A stretch of 64,000 bases of DNA, taken from contig NZ_JABEQC010000017.1 in the NCBI RefSeq assembly GCF_013041605.1, positions 1-64,000 of the forward strand, in the 5' to 3' direction. Source of the stretch: Vibrio plantisponsor. Its GTDB lineage: Bacteria; Pseudomonadota; Gammaproteobacteria; Enterobacterales; Vibrionaceae. Numbering within the stretch: position 1 is the stretch's first letter; the number at the start of each line of letters is the position of its first letter. Under the pieces are notes generated by a model. The model did no database searches and was not told the origin of the DNA. It saw nothing but the letters and a program-made list of their open reading frames with translations. Shown here one piece after another: positions 25,810 through 35,177 of this stretch. The translations under genes were made by a program, and so were the position numbers.

Positions 25810-27942
25810 TTACCAGTTGTAGTTGACCGTTGCTGTGATACGTTGAGTATCACCGTAGTAACAGTAACCAGAGTTACATGAAGCTAAATACTCTTTATCC
25901 AAAGCATTGCTTACGTTAACTTGGGCTTGCCACTGTTTACTAATGTCATATTTAGCCATCAAGTCCACCAAGGTATAACTACTTACAATGTATTTATCAT
26001 CGTAGTTACCCCATGATTGATAACCAATTGACTCACCAACATATCTAACACCGGTACCAACCGTTAGCTCAGGTAAGTTTAACGAAGCCACATTATAATC
26101 AACCCATAAAGATGCTTGCTGTTCTGGGATTAATACAGCGTCAATTTCACCTTTGGTTTTTGAGACTTCTTTCGCATCAGTATAAGTATAAGTTGCGCTG
26201 ATTCTTAGAGCGTCTGTCGCTTGAATTACAGATTCTACTTCTACACCTCTAGATACTACTTCATCCGTATCAGAGCTTTGAATCGTATAGCTACCCACTG
26301 AAGTTAGAGCGTTTTCCTGAGTTAAGTCAAACCAAGCTAAGTTAATATATCCATTAAGAAAACTTGGCGTGTATTTAACACCAACTTCATACTGCTTACC
26401 TCTTTGAGGCTTATAAACTTCACCCGTTGACGAATCTATAGAAGTTAATACTTCGAAAGCTTCTGCATAGCTGATGTAAGGAGATAATCCCATATCAGAC
26501 AAGTACATTAAGCCTGCGTTAAATGTTGTGTTATCAACATTTCCTGATGTTTCGGTAGAAGCTGCTGTATTCTCAAAATCTACGTAATCGTAACGTGCAC
26601 CCAAGTTAGCGATTAGATTTTGATAAACCTCTGCTTGATATTGAGCATAAAGACCAAGCTGTGACTTCTCGCGTTTATTTTGAGTAGCAGAACTTAAATC
26701 AGGAGTTTCACCACCATAACTTGGATTGAATGCATCGTTTAACGACGCACCACCGCCCCAAGCACCAAACGAATCTAGATGCTTAAATTTGTTTCTGAAA
26801 TATTGGGCATCCACACCAGCAACAAGAGTATGACTAACATTAGAAGTATCAAATTTAGCCATAAATTTATTATCTAAAGTAAGGCTGTGAACATCACCTT
26901 CGTCATAAACAATGTCACGAGACAAGTTATCAAATGATGTATTTAGATTTGAGCTCCAACCATATGTACTACTAATTAACTTAAGATCCTGATATCCGTA
27001 GTTAAAATTCTGATTAAAAGCCCAAATATCATTTATTTGATGCTCAATCAAATACCCTAGAGAAACTTGAGTAACTTCATTTGTTTCGTAACTAGGATCA
27101 CCATAGTTTGTTGAAGGAGAAATCTTACCTTGGGCTGTATCAAAATATGTGCCGTAGGCAGGGAAGAAGCCACCTGTAGGGGTTCCATCATCTTTCAAAA
27201 AGCTGGCTAATAGTGTTAAAGATGTATCTTCAGAGAAATCAATAGAATAACTAGGTGCAATATATACACGCTCATTTTCCGTATAGTCCAAAACACCATC
27301 TTCACCTTTATAAGTTGCGACTAAGCGATAGCGTTGAGAACCATCTTCATTCGCCCAATCAGACACATCAAGGCTAAACTGACGGCTATCAAGATTACCA
27401 ACAGAAGCACTAAATGAGCCTTGTGGTGCATCTGTTGGTTTCTTTTGTACCGCGTTTACAACACCACCTGGATAAGATTCACCAAACTGAATCGACGATG
27501 GGCCTTTTAACAGTTCCAATTGCTCTAAGCCAAATGGTTCAATGACCCATGCGTAATAGCCATCTTTATACAAACGGTTACCGTCTAGGTATCTAGTAGC
27601 TTCAAAGCCACGAACACGGAACCATTCAGAGTTATTGTCTGAACCATAAACCTGAGTTGCTACACCGCTGGTATAGCGAAATGCTTCATCTAACTTTTGA
27701 ACATTTTTTTGCTCAAGGTCTTCTTGTGTAATCACAGAGATAGATTGAGGCGTTTCTTGCGCTGGCGTATCAACCTTAAGTGCAGAAGCAGTAACTACAA
27801 TTGTCTCTACTGCTTGAGAATCTTTTTGAACAACCTCTTCTGCCATTACGCTTTGACTAGTAAGAAGTGAGAATGGAGCCAAGCTAAAACAAAGCGCGGT
27901 GCGGATTGCTTGTCTGAGTCTAGTTGGGCGTGTCGCTACCAT
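25810..27942 (-). CDS. fhuA: TonB-dependent siderophore receptor (FhuA-like, ferric hydroxamate)
   Basis: A 710-residue outer-membrane receptor. It has a signal peptide (about residues 1-34, ending SVMA) and a TonB box near ETIVVTAS. The plug has the siderophore-receptor signature ETPQSISVITQEDLE, then VRGFEA, and YPGGVVNAVQKKP follows. The barrel ends in VNYNW. The frame is open to 28023, but the ATG at 27942 follows AGGGGTTCCACTC and starts a proper signal peptide. Ferrichrome-type substrates are inferred from the adjacent fhuCDB. A Fur box lies upstream. Confidence 0.9.
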   Translation of the reverse strand: MVATRPTRLRQAIRTALCFSLAPFSLLTSQSVMAEEVVQKDSQAVETIVVTASALKVDTPAQETPQSISVITQEDLEQKNVQKLDEAFRYTSGVATQVYGSDNNSEWFRVRGFEATRYLDGNRLYKDGYYAWVIEPFGLEQLELLKGPSSIQFGESYPGGVVNAVQKKPTDAPQGSFSASVGNLDSRQFSLDVSDWANEDGSQRYRLVATYKGEDGVLDYTENERVYIAPSYSIDFSEDTSLTLLASFLKDDGTPTGGFFPAYGTYFDTAQGKISPSTNYGDPSYETNEVTQVSLGYLIEHQINDIWAFNQNFNYGYQDLKLISSTYGWSSNLNTSFDNLSRDIVYDEGDVHSLTLDNKFMAKFDTSNVSHTLVAGVDAQYFRNKFKHLDSFGAWGGGASLNDAFNPSYGGETPDLSSATQNKREKSQLGLYAQYQAEVYQNLIANLGARYDYVDFENTAASTETSGNVDNTTFNAGLMYLSDMGLSPYISYAEAFEVLTSIDSSTGEVYKPQRGKQYEVGVKYTPSFLNGYINLAWFDLTQENALTSVGSYTIQSSDTDEVVSRGVEVESVIQATDALRISATYTYTDAKEVSKTKGEIDAVLIPEQQASLWVDYNVASLNLPELTVGTGVRYVGESIGYQSWGNYDDKYIVSSYTLVDLMAKYDISKQWQAQVNVSNALDKEYLASCNSGYCYYGDTQRITATVNYNW

Positions 27943-27974
27943 GAGTGGAACCCCTGCTGTAAATATTTGAGAAT

Positions 27975-27993
27975 AGTTTTGATTATCATTATT
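27975..27993 (-). promoter_or_regulatory. Fur box upstream of the fhuA-like receptor
   Basis: The minus strand reads AATAATGATAATCAAAACT, matching the 19-bp Fur consensus GATAATGATAATCATTATC at 14 positions, including the central 13. It lies 33 bp before the receptor start and within the divergent region shared with the ABC exporter at 28081, so it may control both. Confidence 0.82.
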
Positions 27994-28080
27994 ATGCATC
28001 AGCATTTTACTGATAATTCCCATAATTGGAAGTACAAATGCGAAGCAATCTCAATTTCATTAATATAGGTCAAATAAAAC

Positions 28081-29910
28081 ATGTTCCAATGGTTTGAAAA
28101 ACTTACCGAGGCATTTCCGAGAGAAGAGCCTCAAAAGCCGCCAAAAACCTTGTTTGCTTTTTGCCGTCATTACACTCGTGGTTTTGAAAAGCCATTACTG
28201 ATCATGTCGATTCTAAGTGCCTGTGTTGCTATCGCTGAAGTGACGCTTCTGCGTTATATGGGTGAACTGGTTGATATTCTCAGCAATCAAAAACCAGAGA
28301 CTTTTTGGGCAGACCAAAGCGGTCGCCTCTGGTCGATGGCGATTCTTGTCGCATTGGTTATGCCGTTACTGGCGTTTTTGCACTCCAACATCATGCATCA
28401 GACTTTACTCGGCAATTATCCGATGTCGATCCGCTGGTTAGTACACCGCTACATGTTGAAACAGAGCGTCGGCTTCTTTCAGAAAGATTTCTCCGGGCGC
28501 GTTGCCACCAAAGTGATGCAAAGTGCCCTTTCAGTACGTGAAACCGTGATGAAAATGGTCGATGTATTGGTGTATATCTCTGTCTATTTTGTTTCGATGA
28601 TTTGGATGATGGGCGAATCGGATATGGTGCTGATGCTGCCAATTTTGATTTGGTTAATTACCTACATCCTCATTCAGCTCTACTTCATTCCAAAGATGAA
28701 GCAAGTTGCCACCGAACAAGCAGACGCTCGCTCTGTAATGACAGGTCGCATCGTCGACAGTTACACCAATATCACTACAGTAAAACTGTTTTCACATTCG
28801 CAACGTGAAATGGATTATGCAGAAAGCAGCATGAAGCTGTTTTTGAAAACCGTTTATAAACAGATGCGTATGGTGACGTGCCTACTATTTAGCGTGGACG
28901 CAATTAACTACTTGTTGCTGTTTTCTATCGCTGCGCTTTCTATCAATCTCTGGTTAGATAACGCCGTTACCGTGGGTGTGATTGCAGTTGCAATTAGTAT
29001 CGCTTTGCGTGTTCAGGGCATGTCTAAGTGGATCATGTGGGAAGTGAGTGCGCTGTTCGAAAACATCGGTACGGTCGTGGATGGCATGAACACAATCTCC
29101 AGCGATGTTGAAATCAAAGACGTAGCCAATGCGCCTGATCTGACAGTGACACAAGGCAAGGTGGAGTTTAATCAGGTCGATTTCCATTACAGTGAAGATA
29201 AACCTGTCTTCCAATCGCTGAATCTGGATCTAAAACCGGGTGAGAAAGTCGGTATTGTTGGACGCTCAGGTGCGGGTAAATCGAGCTTAGTTAACTTGCT
29301 ATTGCGTTTCTACGACGTGCAATCCGGCACAATTTCTATTGATGGTCAGAACATAGCGGCGGTGACACAGGAATCTCTGCGTCAACAAATCGGTATGATC
29401 ACGCAAGATACATCGCTTCTGCACCGTTCGATTCGTGAAAACATTCTTTATGGCGATCCAAACGCTGATGAAGAAGCTCTTATCTGCGCAGCCAAGCAAG
29501 CACACGCTCATGATTTCATTATCGATTTAAAAGATGAACAAGGTCGCACGGGTTACGATGTGGAAGTGGGTGAACGAGGCGTGAAGCTTTCAGGTGGTCA
29601 GCGTCAGCGTATCGCTATCGCGCGTGTATTACTGAAAAATGCACCGATTTTGATTATGGATGAAGCAACATCTGCATTGGACTCAGAAGTGGAATCTGCG
29701 ATTCAAGAGAACCTTGAAGTGCTGATGGAAGGCAAAACCGTTATTGCCATCGCGCACCGACTATCGACCATTGCAGCAATGGATCGCCTGATCGTGATGG
29801 ATAAAGGTCAAATCATCGAGCAAGGCTCACACCAAGAGCTACTTGCTCAAAATGGGGTATATGCTCAGTTGTGGACTCACCAAACTGGTGGGTTTATTGG
29901 CGAGGAATAA
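28081..29910 (+). CDS. ABC exporter, fused membrane and ATPase domains, divergent from the siderophore receptor
   Basis: A 609-residue type IV ABC half-transporter. Residues about 40-320 hold six helices; the ATPase (about 350-600) has GRSGAGKSS, LSGGQRQRIAIARV, ILIMDEATSALD and the H-loop AIAHRLST. The family covers lipid, peptide, drug and siderophore exporters. The substrate is unknown. Its position, divergent from fhuA across a Fur box, suggests an iron-linked role such as siderophore or heme-related export, but this is inference. Ribosome-binding site is weak (AGGTC, 15 bp away). Confidence 0.87.
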   Translation: MFQWFEKLTEAFPREEPQKPPKTLFAFCRHYTRGFEKPLLIMSILSACVAIAEVTLLRYMGELVDILSNQKPETFWADQSGRLWSMAILVALVMPLLAFLHSNIMHQTLLGNYPMSIRWLVHRYMLKQSVGFFQKDFSGRVATKVMQSALSVRETVMKMVDVLVYISVYFVSMIWMMGESDMVLMLPILIWLITYILIQLYFIPKMKQVATEQADARSVMTGRIVDSYTNITTVKLFSHSQREMDYAESSMKLFLKTVYKQMRMVTCLLFSVDAINYLLLFSIAALSINLWLDNAVTVGVIAVAISIALRVQGMSKWIMWEVSALFENIGTVVDGMNTISSDVEIKDVANAPDLTVTQGKVEFNQVDFHYSEDKPVFQSLNLDLKPGEKVGIVGRSGAGKSSLVNLLLRFYDVQSGTISIDGQNIAAVTQESLRQQIGMITQDTSLLHRSIRENILYGDPNADEEALICAAKQAHAHDFIIDLKDEQGRTGYDVEVGERGVKLSGGQRQRIAIARVLLKNAPILIMDEATSALDSEVESAIQENLEVLMEGKTVIAIAHRLSTIAAMDRLIVMDKGQIIEQGSHQELLAQNGVYAQLWTHQTGGFIGEE

Positions 29911-29915
29911 TCGCC

Positions 29916-29943
29916 TTAGTTCTCCTCCTTCGAGGGGGAGAAC
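29916..29943. other. Strong hairpin between the ABC exporter and the DUF3630 gene
   Basis: TTAGTTCTCC, TCC, loop TTCG, then GGGGGAGAACTAA form a long stem with a stable TTCG loop in the plus-strand transcript. No T-run follows on either strand, so it is a weak terminator at best or an mRNA-stabilising structure. Confidence 0.5.
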
Positions 29944-29950
29944 TAAAATC

Positions 29951-30253
29951 TTAAATTCCGCGAGCTAATAAGCTGGCAATAAAATCCAGTTCTTCTTTGC
30001 TCTGACCTTCGCCCAACGCTTCTAGCCACACACATTCACTGTAGTGCTCAGCGCGCAGCATCAAACGACTGCCTTCGAAATCAATCAGCCATGAATGCAG
30101 ATCGGCATCTTGTTGCTTCTCTACTGCGCTAGCAGACAACAAAGTAAGTAAACGCTCACCCAAAGCAGGAAAACTATCAAACTCAAACGCCTGAGTTTGA
30201 ACAATCAGTCGACCTTCCTGTGCCAGATATTCCTTTAAACCGAACTCAACCAT
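29951..30253 (-). CDS. DUF3630 family protein behind recQ
   Basis: A 100-residue soluble protein with no signal peptide, mostly Leu/Glu-rich, with a central WLIDFEGSRLMLRAEHY and a cysteine-tryptophan ECVWLEALG. The start overlaps the recQ end by 8 bp, so the two genes are probably translated together. I assign DUF3630 from memory of the family and its recQ neighbourhood. No catalytic motif is visible, and function is unknown. Confidence 0.75.
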   Translation of the reverse strand: MVEFGLKEYLAQEGRLIVQTQAFEFDSFPALGERLLTLLSASAVEKQQDADLHSWLIDFEGSRLMLRAEHYSECVWLEALGEGQSKEELDFIASLLARGI

Positions 30254-32081
30254 GGTGGGTTAAATGCTCCTGAATCAAATCTAAGAATGGGTCGGCATAC
30301 TTTTCTAGCTTGCGCTGACCAACACCGTTGACTGCCAACATTTCACCGTAAGAAGTTGGCAAAATCTCCGCCATATCAATCAAAGTTGCGTCACTGAACA
30401 CCACGTAAGGTGGCAAACCATCTTCATCCGCAATGGATTTACGCAGCTTACGTAATTTCGCAAACAGCTTCTTATCGTAATTTTTGCTCGATAGCTTATC
30501 GGATTTAGCCGCGCGAACAGCAGTATCGAGACGAGGAACCGCAAGTTCTAACGTCATATCACCTCGCAACAATGGGCGCGCTTCTTCTGTCAGTTGCAGT
30601 GTCGAATTTCGAGTGATGTTTTGATACAGCATGCCTTTGTGTATCAACTGACGGAATATACTCACCCAGTAATCGTGGCTGTGGTCTCGCCCAATACCGT
30701 AAGTAGAGATTTTATCGTGACCATTTTCGCGCACGCGGATATTTTGCATGCCACGCAGCACTTCAACCGCATAACCAATACCGAAATTTTGGTTGATACG
30801 ATAAACACACGACAACGCCTTGCGCGCTTCATCTGTCGCGTCAAAATGCTTTGGCGGATCAAGGCAAATATCGCAGTTACCGCAAGGCTTTTCACGATAT
30901 TCACCAAAATAATTAAGCAAAACTTGGCGACGACACGTCTGCGCTTCAGCAAAGTTACTCATCGCGGTCAGTTTATGGGTTTCAACCTGCTTTTGCGGCC
31001 CTTCATCTTTCTCGTCCAACATACGACGAAGCCAAGAAATGTCGGCAGGATCGTAAAGCATCATCGCTTCTGCAGGTAAACCATCACGACCAGCTCGACC
31101 TGTCTCCTGATAGTAAGACTCGATATTTCTTGGAATATCAAAGTGAACCACGAAACGGACGTTCGGTTTGTTGATACCCATACCAAACGCCACTGTAGCG
31201 ACAACAATCTGAATATCATCACGCTGAAAGGCTTCTTGCACGTAGACACGCTCGTCCACTTCTAACCCAGCGTGGTAGCTGGCAGCGCGAATGTGGTTGT
31301 TGCACAGTTTTTCGGTCAGCATTTCCACTTTCTTGCGGCTGCCGCAATAGATGATTCCACACTGCCCTTTTTGCGTCCCCAAATAACGGATGACTTGAGA
31401 AACCGGCTTGTGCTTTTCAACTAGGGTATAGCGGATATTTGGACGGTCAAAACTGCCCAGATAGATATGAGGTTCAGTCAGATTAAGGCGGTGCAGGATA
31501 TCGCTACGAGTCGCGTCGTCAGCGGTTGCAGTCAGCGCCATAATCGGCACATGTGGAAATAGCTGCTTTAACTGCCCTAGCAATGCATATTCAGGGCGGA
31601 AGTCATGCCCCCACTGAGAGATACAGTGCGCTTCATCCACTGCAATCATCGACAGTGGAATGTTGTGTAAACGCTCGATAAATTCGTTGGTGAGCACACG
31701 CTCCGGTGACACATAAATCAGCTTCACCTGCCCCGCATGTATACGGTTGTAAACACTGATCAGCTCTTCACGAGTTTGCGTCGAGTTAACGCATTCCGCT
31801 GACACACCGTTAGCTTTCAACTGGTCAACTTGGTCTTTCATCAATGAAATCAGTGGTGAAATCACCACAGTCACACCCGAACGGACCAAAGCTGGGATCT
31901 GATAACAGAGAGACTTACCACCACCGGTTGGCATGATCACTAGGCTGTCATTGCCTTCAATCGCTGTATCAATAACTTCTTGCTGACCTTCTCTGAAAGA
32001 TTGATAGCCGAATACGTCACGCAGGACATCTGTCGCAGTCAACGGTGACTCAGAGTGTTCAGCAATTAAAGTGGCAGTCAT
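30246..32081 (-). CDS. recQ: ATP-dependent DNA helicase RecQ
   Basis: A 611-residue 3'-5' helicase of the RecF repair pathway. It shows Walker A MPTGGGKSLCYQ, motif II DEAHCISQWGHDFRPEY with the RecQ aromatic loop, and FGMGINKPNVRFVVH with QETGRAGRDG. Four zinc cysteines follow (CRRQVLLNYF ... CGNCDIC), then the winged helix and an HRDC domain (about residues 530-605). The frame opens at 32126, but the ATG at 32081 follows TGAGAG and fits the E. coli length of about 609. The 32082-32394 stretch before rarD shows no gene I trust. Confidence 0.97.
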   Translation of the reverse strand: MTATLIAEHSESPLTATDVLRDVFGYQSFREGQQEVIDTAIEGNDSLVIMPTGGGKSLCYQIPALVRSGVTVVISPLISLMKDQVDQLKANGVSAECVNSTQTREELISVYNRIHAGQVKLIYVSPERVLTNEFIERLHNIPLSMIAVDEAHCISQWGHDFRPEYALLGQLKQLFPHVPIMALTATADDATRSDILHRLNLTEPHIYLGSFDRPNIRYTLVEKHKPVSQVIRYLGTQKGQCGIIYCGSRKKVEMLTEKLCNNHIRAASYHAGLEVDERVYVQEAFQRDDIQIVVATVAFGMGINKPNVRFVVHFDIPRNIESYYQETGRAGRDGLPAEAMMLYDPADISWLRRMLDEKDEGPQKQVETHKLTAMSNFAEAQTCRRQVLLNYFGEYREKPCGNCDICLDPPKHFDATDEARKALSCVYRINQNFGIGYAVEVLRGMQNIRVRENGHDKISTYGIGRDHSHDYWVSIFRQLIHKGMLYQNITRNSTLQLTEEARPLLRGDMTLELAVPRLDTAVRAAKSDKLSSKNYDKKLFAKLRKLRKSIADEDGLPPYVVFSDATLIDMAEILPTSYGEMLAVNGVGQRKLEKYADPFLDLIQEHLTHHG

Positions 32082-32394
32082 GCAAGCTCTCAGTGATGGG
32101 TAAATCCTATGATGCGTTAGCATCAAATTAGCCCGATATTGTAGAGACGTTTAACGGTGAATAAAACCGCTAAATGTATAAGAAAATGGTGAACTCGAAA
32201 CCGCCGCAAGAAAAGTTCGACAAATCAGAGGTTCTCCGACTGGGCAGTAAAATTCACCCGTCGATAATTCCTTAGCTGCACAGTCGGGTATTTTGTGTAT
32301 ATACTGCAAACTCCTTTCGAAACATTCTGTAATACCTCGGTAAATGCTGCCATTTATAACTAGGTATCGAACAACTCTCAATCGAGAATAAACA

Positions 32395-33312
32395 ATGACT
32401 CCAGAAGAGCAAACAAACGCTAAAAAAGGCGTATTACTGGCTATCGGTGCCTACACAATGTGGGGTATTGCACCGATCTATTTTAAAACTATTACTTTCG
32501 TTCCTGCTCTGGAAATCCTCAGCCATCGCGTTATTTGGTCGTTTTTCTTTTTAGCGATAATCATCCATTTTAGTCACCAATGGCGTAACGTTGTCAGCAT
32601 TTTCCAGTCAAAACCTAAGATGTTATATCTGATTGCTACCGCTCTACTCATCGGTGCCAACTGGCTGATTTTCATCTGGGCAATCAATGCCAACCACATG
32701 TTGGACGCAAGCTTGGGCTATTACATTAACCCTCTGATCAACGTTGTATTTGGCATGCTATTTCTCGGTGAACGATTACGTAAGCTTCAGTGGTTTGCTG
32801 TAGCGCTGGCAGCAATTGGCGTCGCGATTCAAATTGTTGTCTTCGGCTCTGTACCTGTGGTCGCGTTTGCGTTAGCCATCAGTTTTGCTTTTTATGGCTT
32901 ATTGCGTAAAAAAGTGAGTGTGAACGGTCAGACAGGCCTGTTTATTGAAACCTTAGTGCTGATACCAGCTGCTTTGATTTATCTGGCTTGGTTTGCCGAC
33001 TCGGCCACCAGCTCAATGTCTAACAACGAACTTAACCTTAATGTACTGCTGATCAGTGCCGGTATCGTCACTACATTACCTTTACTCTGTTTTACCGGTG
33101 CAGCGACAAAGCTCAAACTGTCGACCTTGGGATTTTTCCAGTACATAGGACCAAGTTTAATGTTCTTGTTGGCCGTGCTGATTTACGGAGAAGCATTCTC
33201 GACCGATAAAGCCGTCACTTTCACCTTCATCTGGGGTGCGTTAGTGGTGTTCAGCTATGACGGTTTGACCCAAGGCAGAAAGCGCCCAGCAACAATTGTT
33301 GCAGCTAAGTGA
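32395..33312 (+). CDS. rarD: RarD-type EamA-family transporter
   Basis: A 305-residue membrane protein with ten predicted helices arranged as two EamA repeats. The start GVLLAIGAYTMWGIAPIYFK, the middle NWLIFIWAINANHMLDASLGY and the end segment LGFFQYIGPSLMFLLAVLIYGE are characteristic of RarD (chloramphenicol-sensitivity protein). The substrate is not established. It lies next to recQ, as in Vibrio cholerae from memory, with no operon partner. Confidence 0.9.
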   Translation: MTPEEQTNAKKGVLLAIGAYTMWGIAPIYFKTITFVPALEILSHRVIWSFFFLAIIIHFSHQWRNVVSIFQSKPKMLYLIATALLIGANWLIFIWAINANHMLDASLGYYINPLINVVFGMLFLGERLRKLQWFAVALAAIGVAIQIVVFGSVPVVAFALAISFAFYGLLRKKVSVNGQTGLFIETLVLIPAALIYLAWFADSATSSMSNNELNLNVLLISAGIVTTLPLLCFTGAATKLKLSTLGFFQYIGPSLMFLLAVLIYGEAFSTDKAVTFTFIWGALVVFSYDGLTQGRKRPATIVAAK

Positions 33313-33345
33313 TCGTTTTTTACAAGACATTCCTATAGCGACTAG

Positions 33346-33384
33346 TTAAGCTTGGTGAATTGCTGTTTATTTCGCCAAGCTTAA
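33346..33384 (+). other. Perfect 10-bp inverted repeat abutting the AraC-family start codon
   Basis: TTAAGCTTGG (33346-33355) and CCAAGCTTAA (33375-33384) are exact complements 19 bp apart. The second arm ends one base before the ATG at 33386. There is no Shine-Dalgarno sequence, so the hairpin could sit on the ribosome-binding region, or the repeat could be an operator for autoregulation. No T-run follows, so it is unlikely to be the rarD terminator. Confidence 0.55.
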
Positions 33385-33385
33385 T

Positions 33386-34180
33386 ATGGACAAAATCCTC
33401 TATTCATCAACTCAACATCAAGGGATAAGTTTGATCGAAGCTGATTACCATCAGTTCGCTTTCGATCGCCACTATCACTTAGATTTTCACATTGGGTTAA
33501 TGACCAGTGGACAGCAAAAGTTTTCTCATCAAGGCACTCAGCACAATGTCGGTTACGGTGACATTATTGTCATGCCGCCAGATGAACTCCATGACGGCAG
33601 TTCTATCTTAGATACGGGTTATCAAGTACGCGTCTTTTCTATTGATCCAACGTGGTTTACTGACAACCTAGAGTTCACGCAACCAAGTGACATGTTGAGC
33701 TTTAGACAGCTCATCATTAGCGATCCAAATCTGTTTGCCCCTCTTGCTCAATTACATCAGAAGCTCATGCAGCCGGACTTGAGCCAACTCGCGCTTGATT
33801 GCCTTCCTTATGAGGGTTTGGGTGGATTGGTTGAACGTTATGGTGCTTTAAAACAAAAGGCAGCCATACCACTTGGAAAGCAATCACTGGCTACGCTGAA
33901 AGAGTATCTTCTTGCACATCTTGATCAACCTGTCCGCTTAGAACAGCTCGCGAACCTTTGTTCACTCAGCCCGACTCAGTTTCAACGCCATTTCAAAGCC
34001 CGCATGAACATGACTCCATATGCTTGGCTTACTCGTTTACGTATCGAACAGGGAATGAAGTTAGTAAAAAGTGGCTTGTCTGGTACTGAAGTCGCTATGC
34101 AGGTTGGCTTCTACGACCAAGCACATTTCACCAAAGCTTTTAAACACTGCTACGGTATTTCTCCATCGGCAGTGAATTAA
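33386..34180 (+). CDS. AraC-family transcriptional regulator with cupin sensor
   Basis: A 264-residue regulator. Residues about 5-90 form a cupin-type sensor (RHYHLDFHIGLMTSG, then GDIIVMPPDELHDG). Residues about 165-264 hold two helix-turn-helix units: LEQLANLCSLSPTQFQRHFK and GTEVAMQVGFYDQAHFTKAFK, ending in the family tail YGISPSA. It lies 81 bp before a LysE-type exporter on the same strand, a common pairing in which the regulator turns on its exporter. The effector (likely an amino acid) is unknown. The ATG has no clear ribosome-binding site. Confidence 0.9.
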   Translation: MDKILYSSTQHQGISLIEADYHQFAFDRHYHLDFHIGLMTSGQQKFSHQGTQHNVGYGDIIVMPPDELHDGSSILDTGYQVRVFSIDPTWFTDNLEFTQPSDMLSFRQLIISDPNLFAPLAQLHQKLMQPDLSQLALDCLPYEGLGGLVERYGALKQKAAIPLGKQSLATLKEYLLAHLDQPVRLEQLANLCSLSPTQFQRHFKARMNMTPYAWLTRLRIEQGMKLVKSGLSGTEVAMQVGFYDQAHFTKAFKHCYGISPSAVN

Positions 34181-34261
34181 ACATTTCACACTGTCAAAAA
34201 TTTACAAGCCAACTAACAAAGCTCAAGGCACAATCTCTTCATTCTAAGTAGGAGTTTTTAT

Positions 34262-34921
34262 ATGAATGAAGCCAGTATCCTTATCACTCTAGCCGGAGTC
34301 CATTTCGTCGCACTGATGAGTCCGGGTCCCGATGTCGCCTTAGTGGTGCAAAATGCCACTCGTTATGGCCGTCAAACTGGTATTTACATCGCGCTTGGGC
34401 TCTCTTTCGGCATATTACTGCATTCTCTTCTTAGCATTACTGGTGTCAGCTATTTGGTCCACCAACAGCCCGTCTTATTTGCTTTACTGCAGCTATGCGG
34501 AGGCAGTTATTTACTTTACCTCGGCTTTGGAGCGCTAAAAGCCACTATCGCCAACTGGAACTCAGCAGCAGAGATCGCGCCCACAGATAAAAAAGCGCTG
34601 TTACTGAGCAATAAAAAACAGGCATTTTCTCGTGGATTCATGACTAACATCCTGAACCCGAAAGCTCTGGTTTTCTTTGTCAGCTTAATGTCCACATTGG
34701 TTCCGGCAAGTATGTCGGTGACAGGTAAAGGCTTTGCGCTGCTAATTTTATGGGGATTATCGCTGACTTGGTTTGCTTGTCTTGCGTGGATGCTATCCAC
34801 CGAACGACTACAAACAAAGCTCAACCAAGCAAGTCGCTATATTGATTTACTGTGTGGCGTGATTTTTTCGCTGATTGGCCTCACTATTCTTTGGCAGTCA
34901 ATGGCCAGCTTCATTCACTAA
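34262..34921 (+). CDS. LysE/RhtB-family amino acid exporter
   Basis: A 219-residue inner-membrane protein with five to six helices. The N-terminal signature is ALMSPGPDVALVVQNATRYG followed by GIYIALGLSFGI; FMTNILNPKALVFFVSL marks the second family block. Members export homoserine, threonine or other amino acids. AAGTAGGAGTTTTTAT precedes the ATG, a good ribosome-binding site. The AraC-type gene upstream is its likely regulator. Confidence 0.9.
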   Translation: MNEASILITLAGVHFVALMSPGPDVALVVQNATRYGRQTGIYIALGLSFGILLHSLLSITGVSYLVHQQPVLFALLQLCGGSYLLYLGFGALKATIANWNSAAEIAPTDKKALLLSNKKQAFSRGFMTNILNPKALVFFVSLMSTLVPASMSVTGKGFALLILWGLSLTWFACLAWMLSTERLQTKLNQASRYIDLLCGVIFSLIGLTILWQSMASFIH

Positions 34922-34926
34922 AACAA

Positions 34927-34956
34927 AGTTAAAATGAATTTAAATTCACTTTAACT
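34927..34956. other. 30-bp near-perfect palindrome downstream of the LysE-type gene
   Basis: AGTTAAAATGAATTT followed by AAATTCACTTTAACT is self-complementary at 14 of 15 positions with no spacer. It starts 6 bp after the exporter stop. No T-run follows. It looks like a protein-binding site more than a terminator; no regulator can be named. Confidence 0.5.
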
Positions 34957-35000
34957 GCAAATTGAAACAATAAAGATAATGGCTGATCACCCCTTAACCT

Positions 35001-35018
35001 TGTGCGAGATCTCTCACA
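35001..35018. promoter_or_regulatory. VarA/UvrY (GacA-type) response-regulator box upstream of csrB
   Basis: TGTGCGAGATCTCTCACA matches the 18-bp UvrY/GacA upstream activating site (E. coli, from memory, TGTGAGAGATCTCTTACA) at 16 positions. It lies about 160 bp upstream of the csrB start, the usual distance for this box on csrB and rsmZ-type genes. Confidence 0.8.
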
Positions 35019-35140
35019 AACAGATGGGGAAATATCTCTTTCTACACTAGAAAAAAGATGCCTGAAATAATTAAGTGAATGATTTTTATAAACAAGTTAC
35101 TTTTTAGCCAGAAAATATCAGCATGCAAACGATTTCTTTG

Positions 35141-35170
35141 CGTTGCTGAATACCTCCCAGTAGGTAATAT
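35141..35170 (+). promoter_or_regulatory. Probable csrB promoter
   Basis: TTGCTG and TAATAT are 16 bp apart. The 5' end GTCGG of the RNA would begin seven bases after TAATAT, at 35178. The match is partial, and the promoter is expected to need VarA activation. Confidence 0.45.
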
Positions 35171-35177
35171 GAACCCT

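Noticed and set aside
32151..32381. A 76-residue open frame upstream of rarD on the minus strand
   Set aside because: No ribosome-binding site, no motif and mixed composition; I treat the gap as non-coding.
35001..35018. The palindrome as a CRP site
   Set aside because: The half-site spacing is wrong for TGTGA-N6-TCACA, while it fits the 18-bp UvrY/GacA box.
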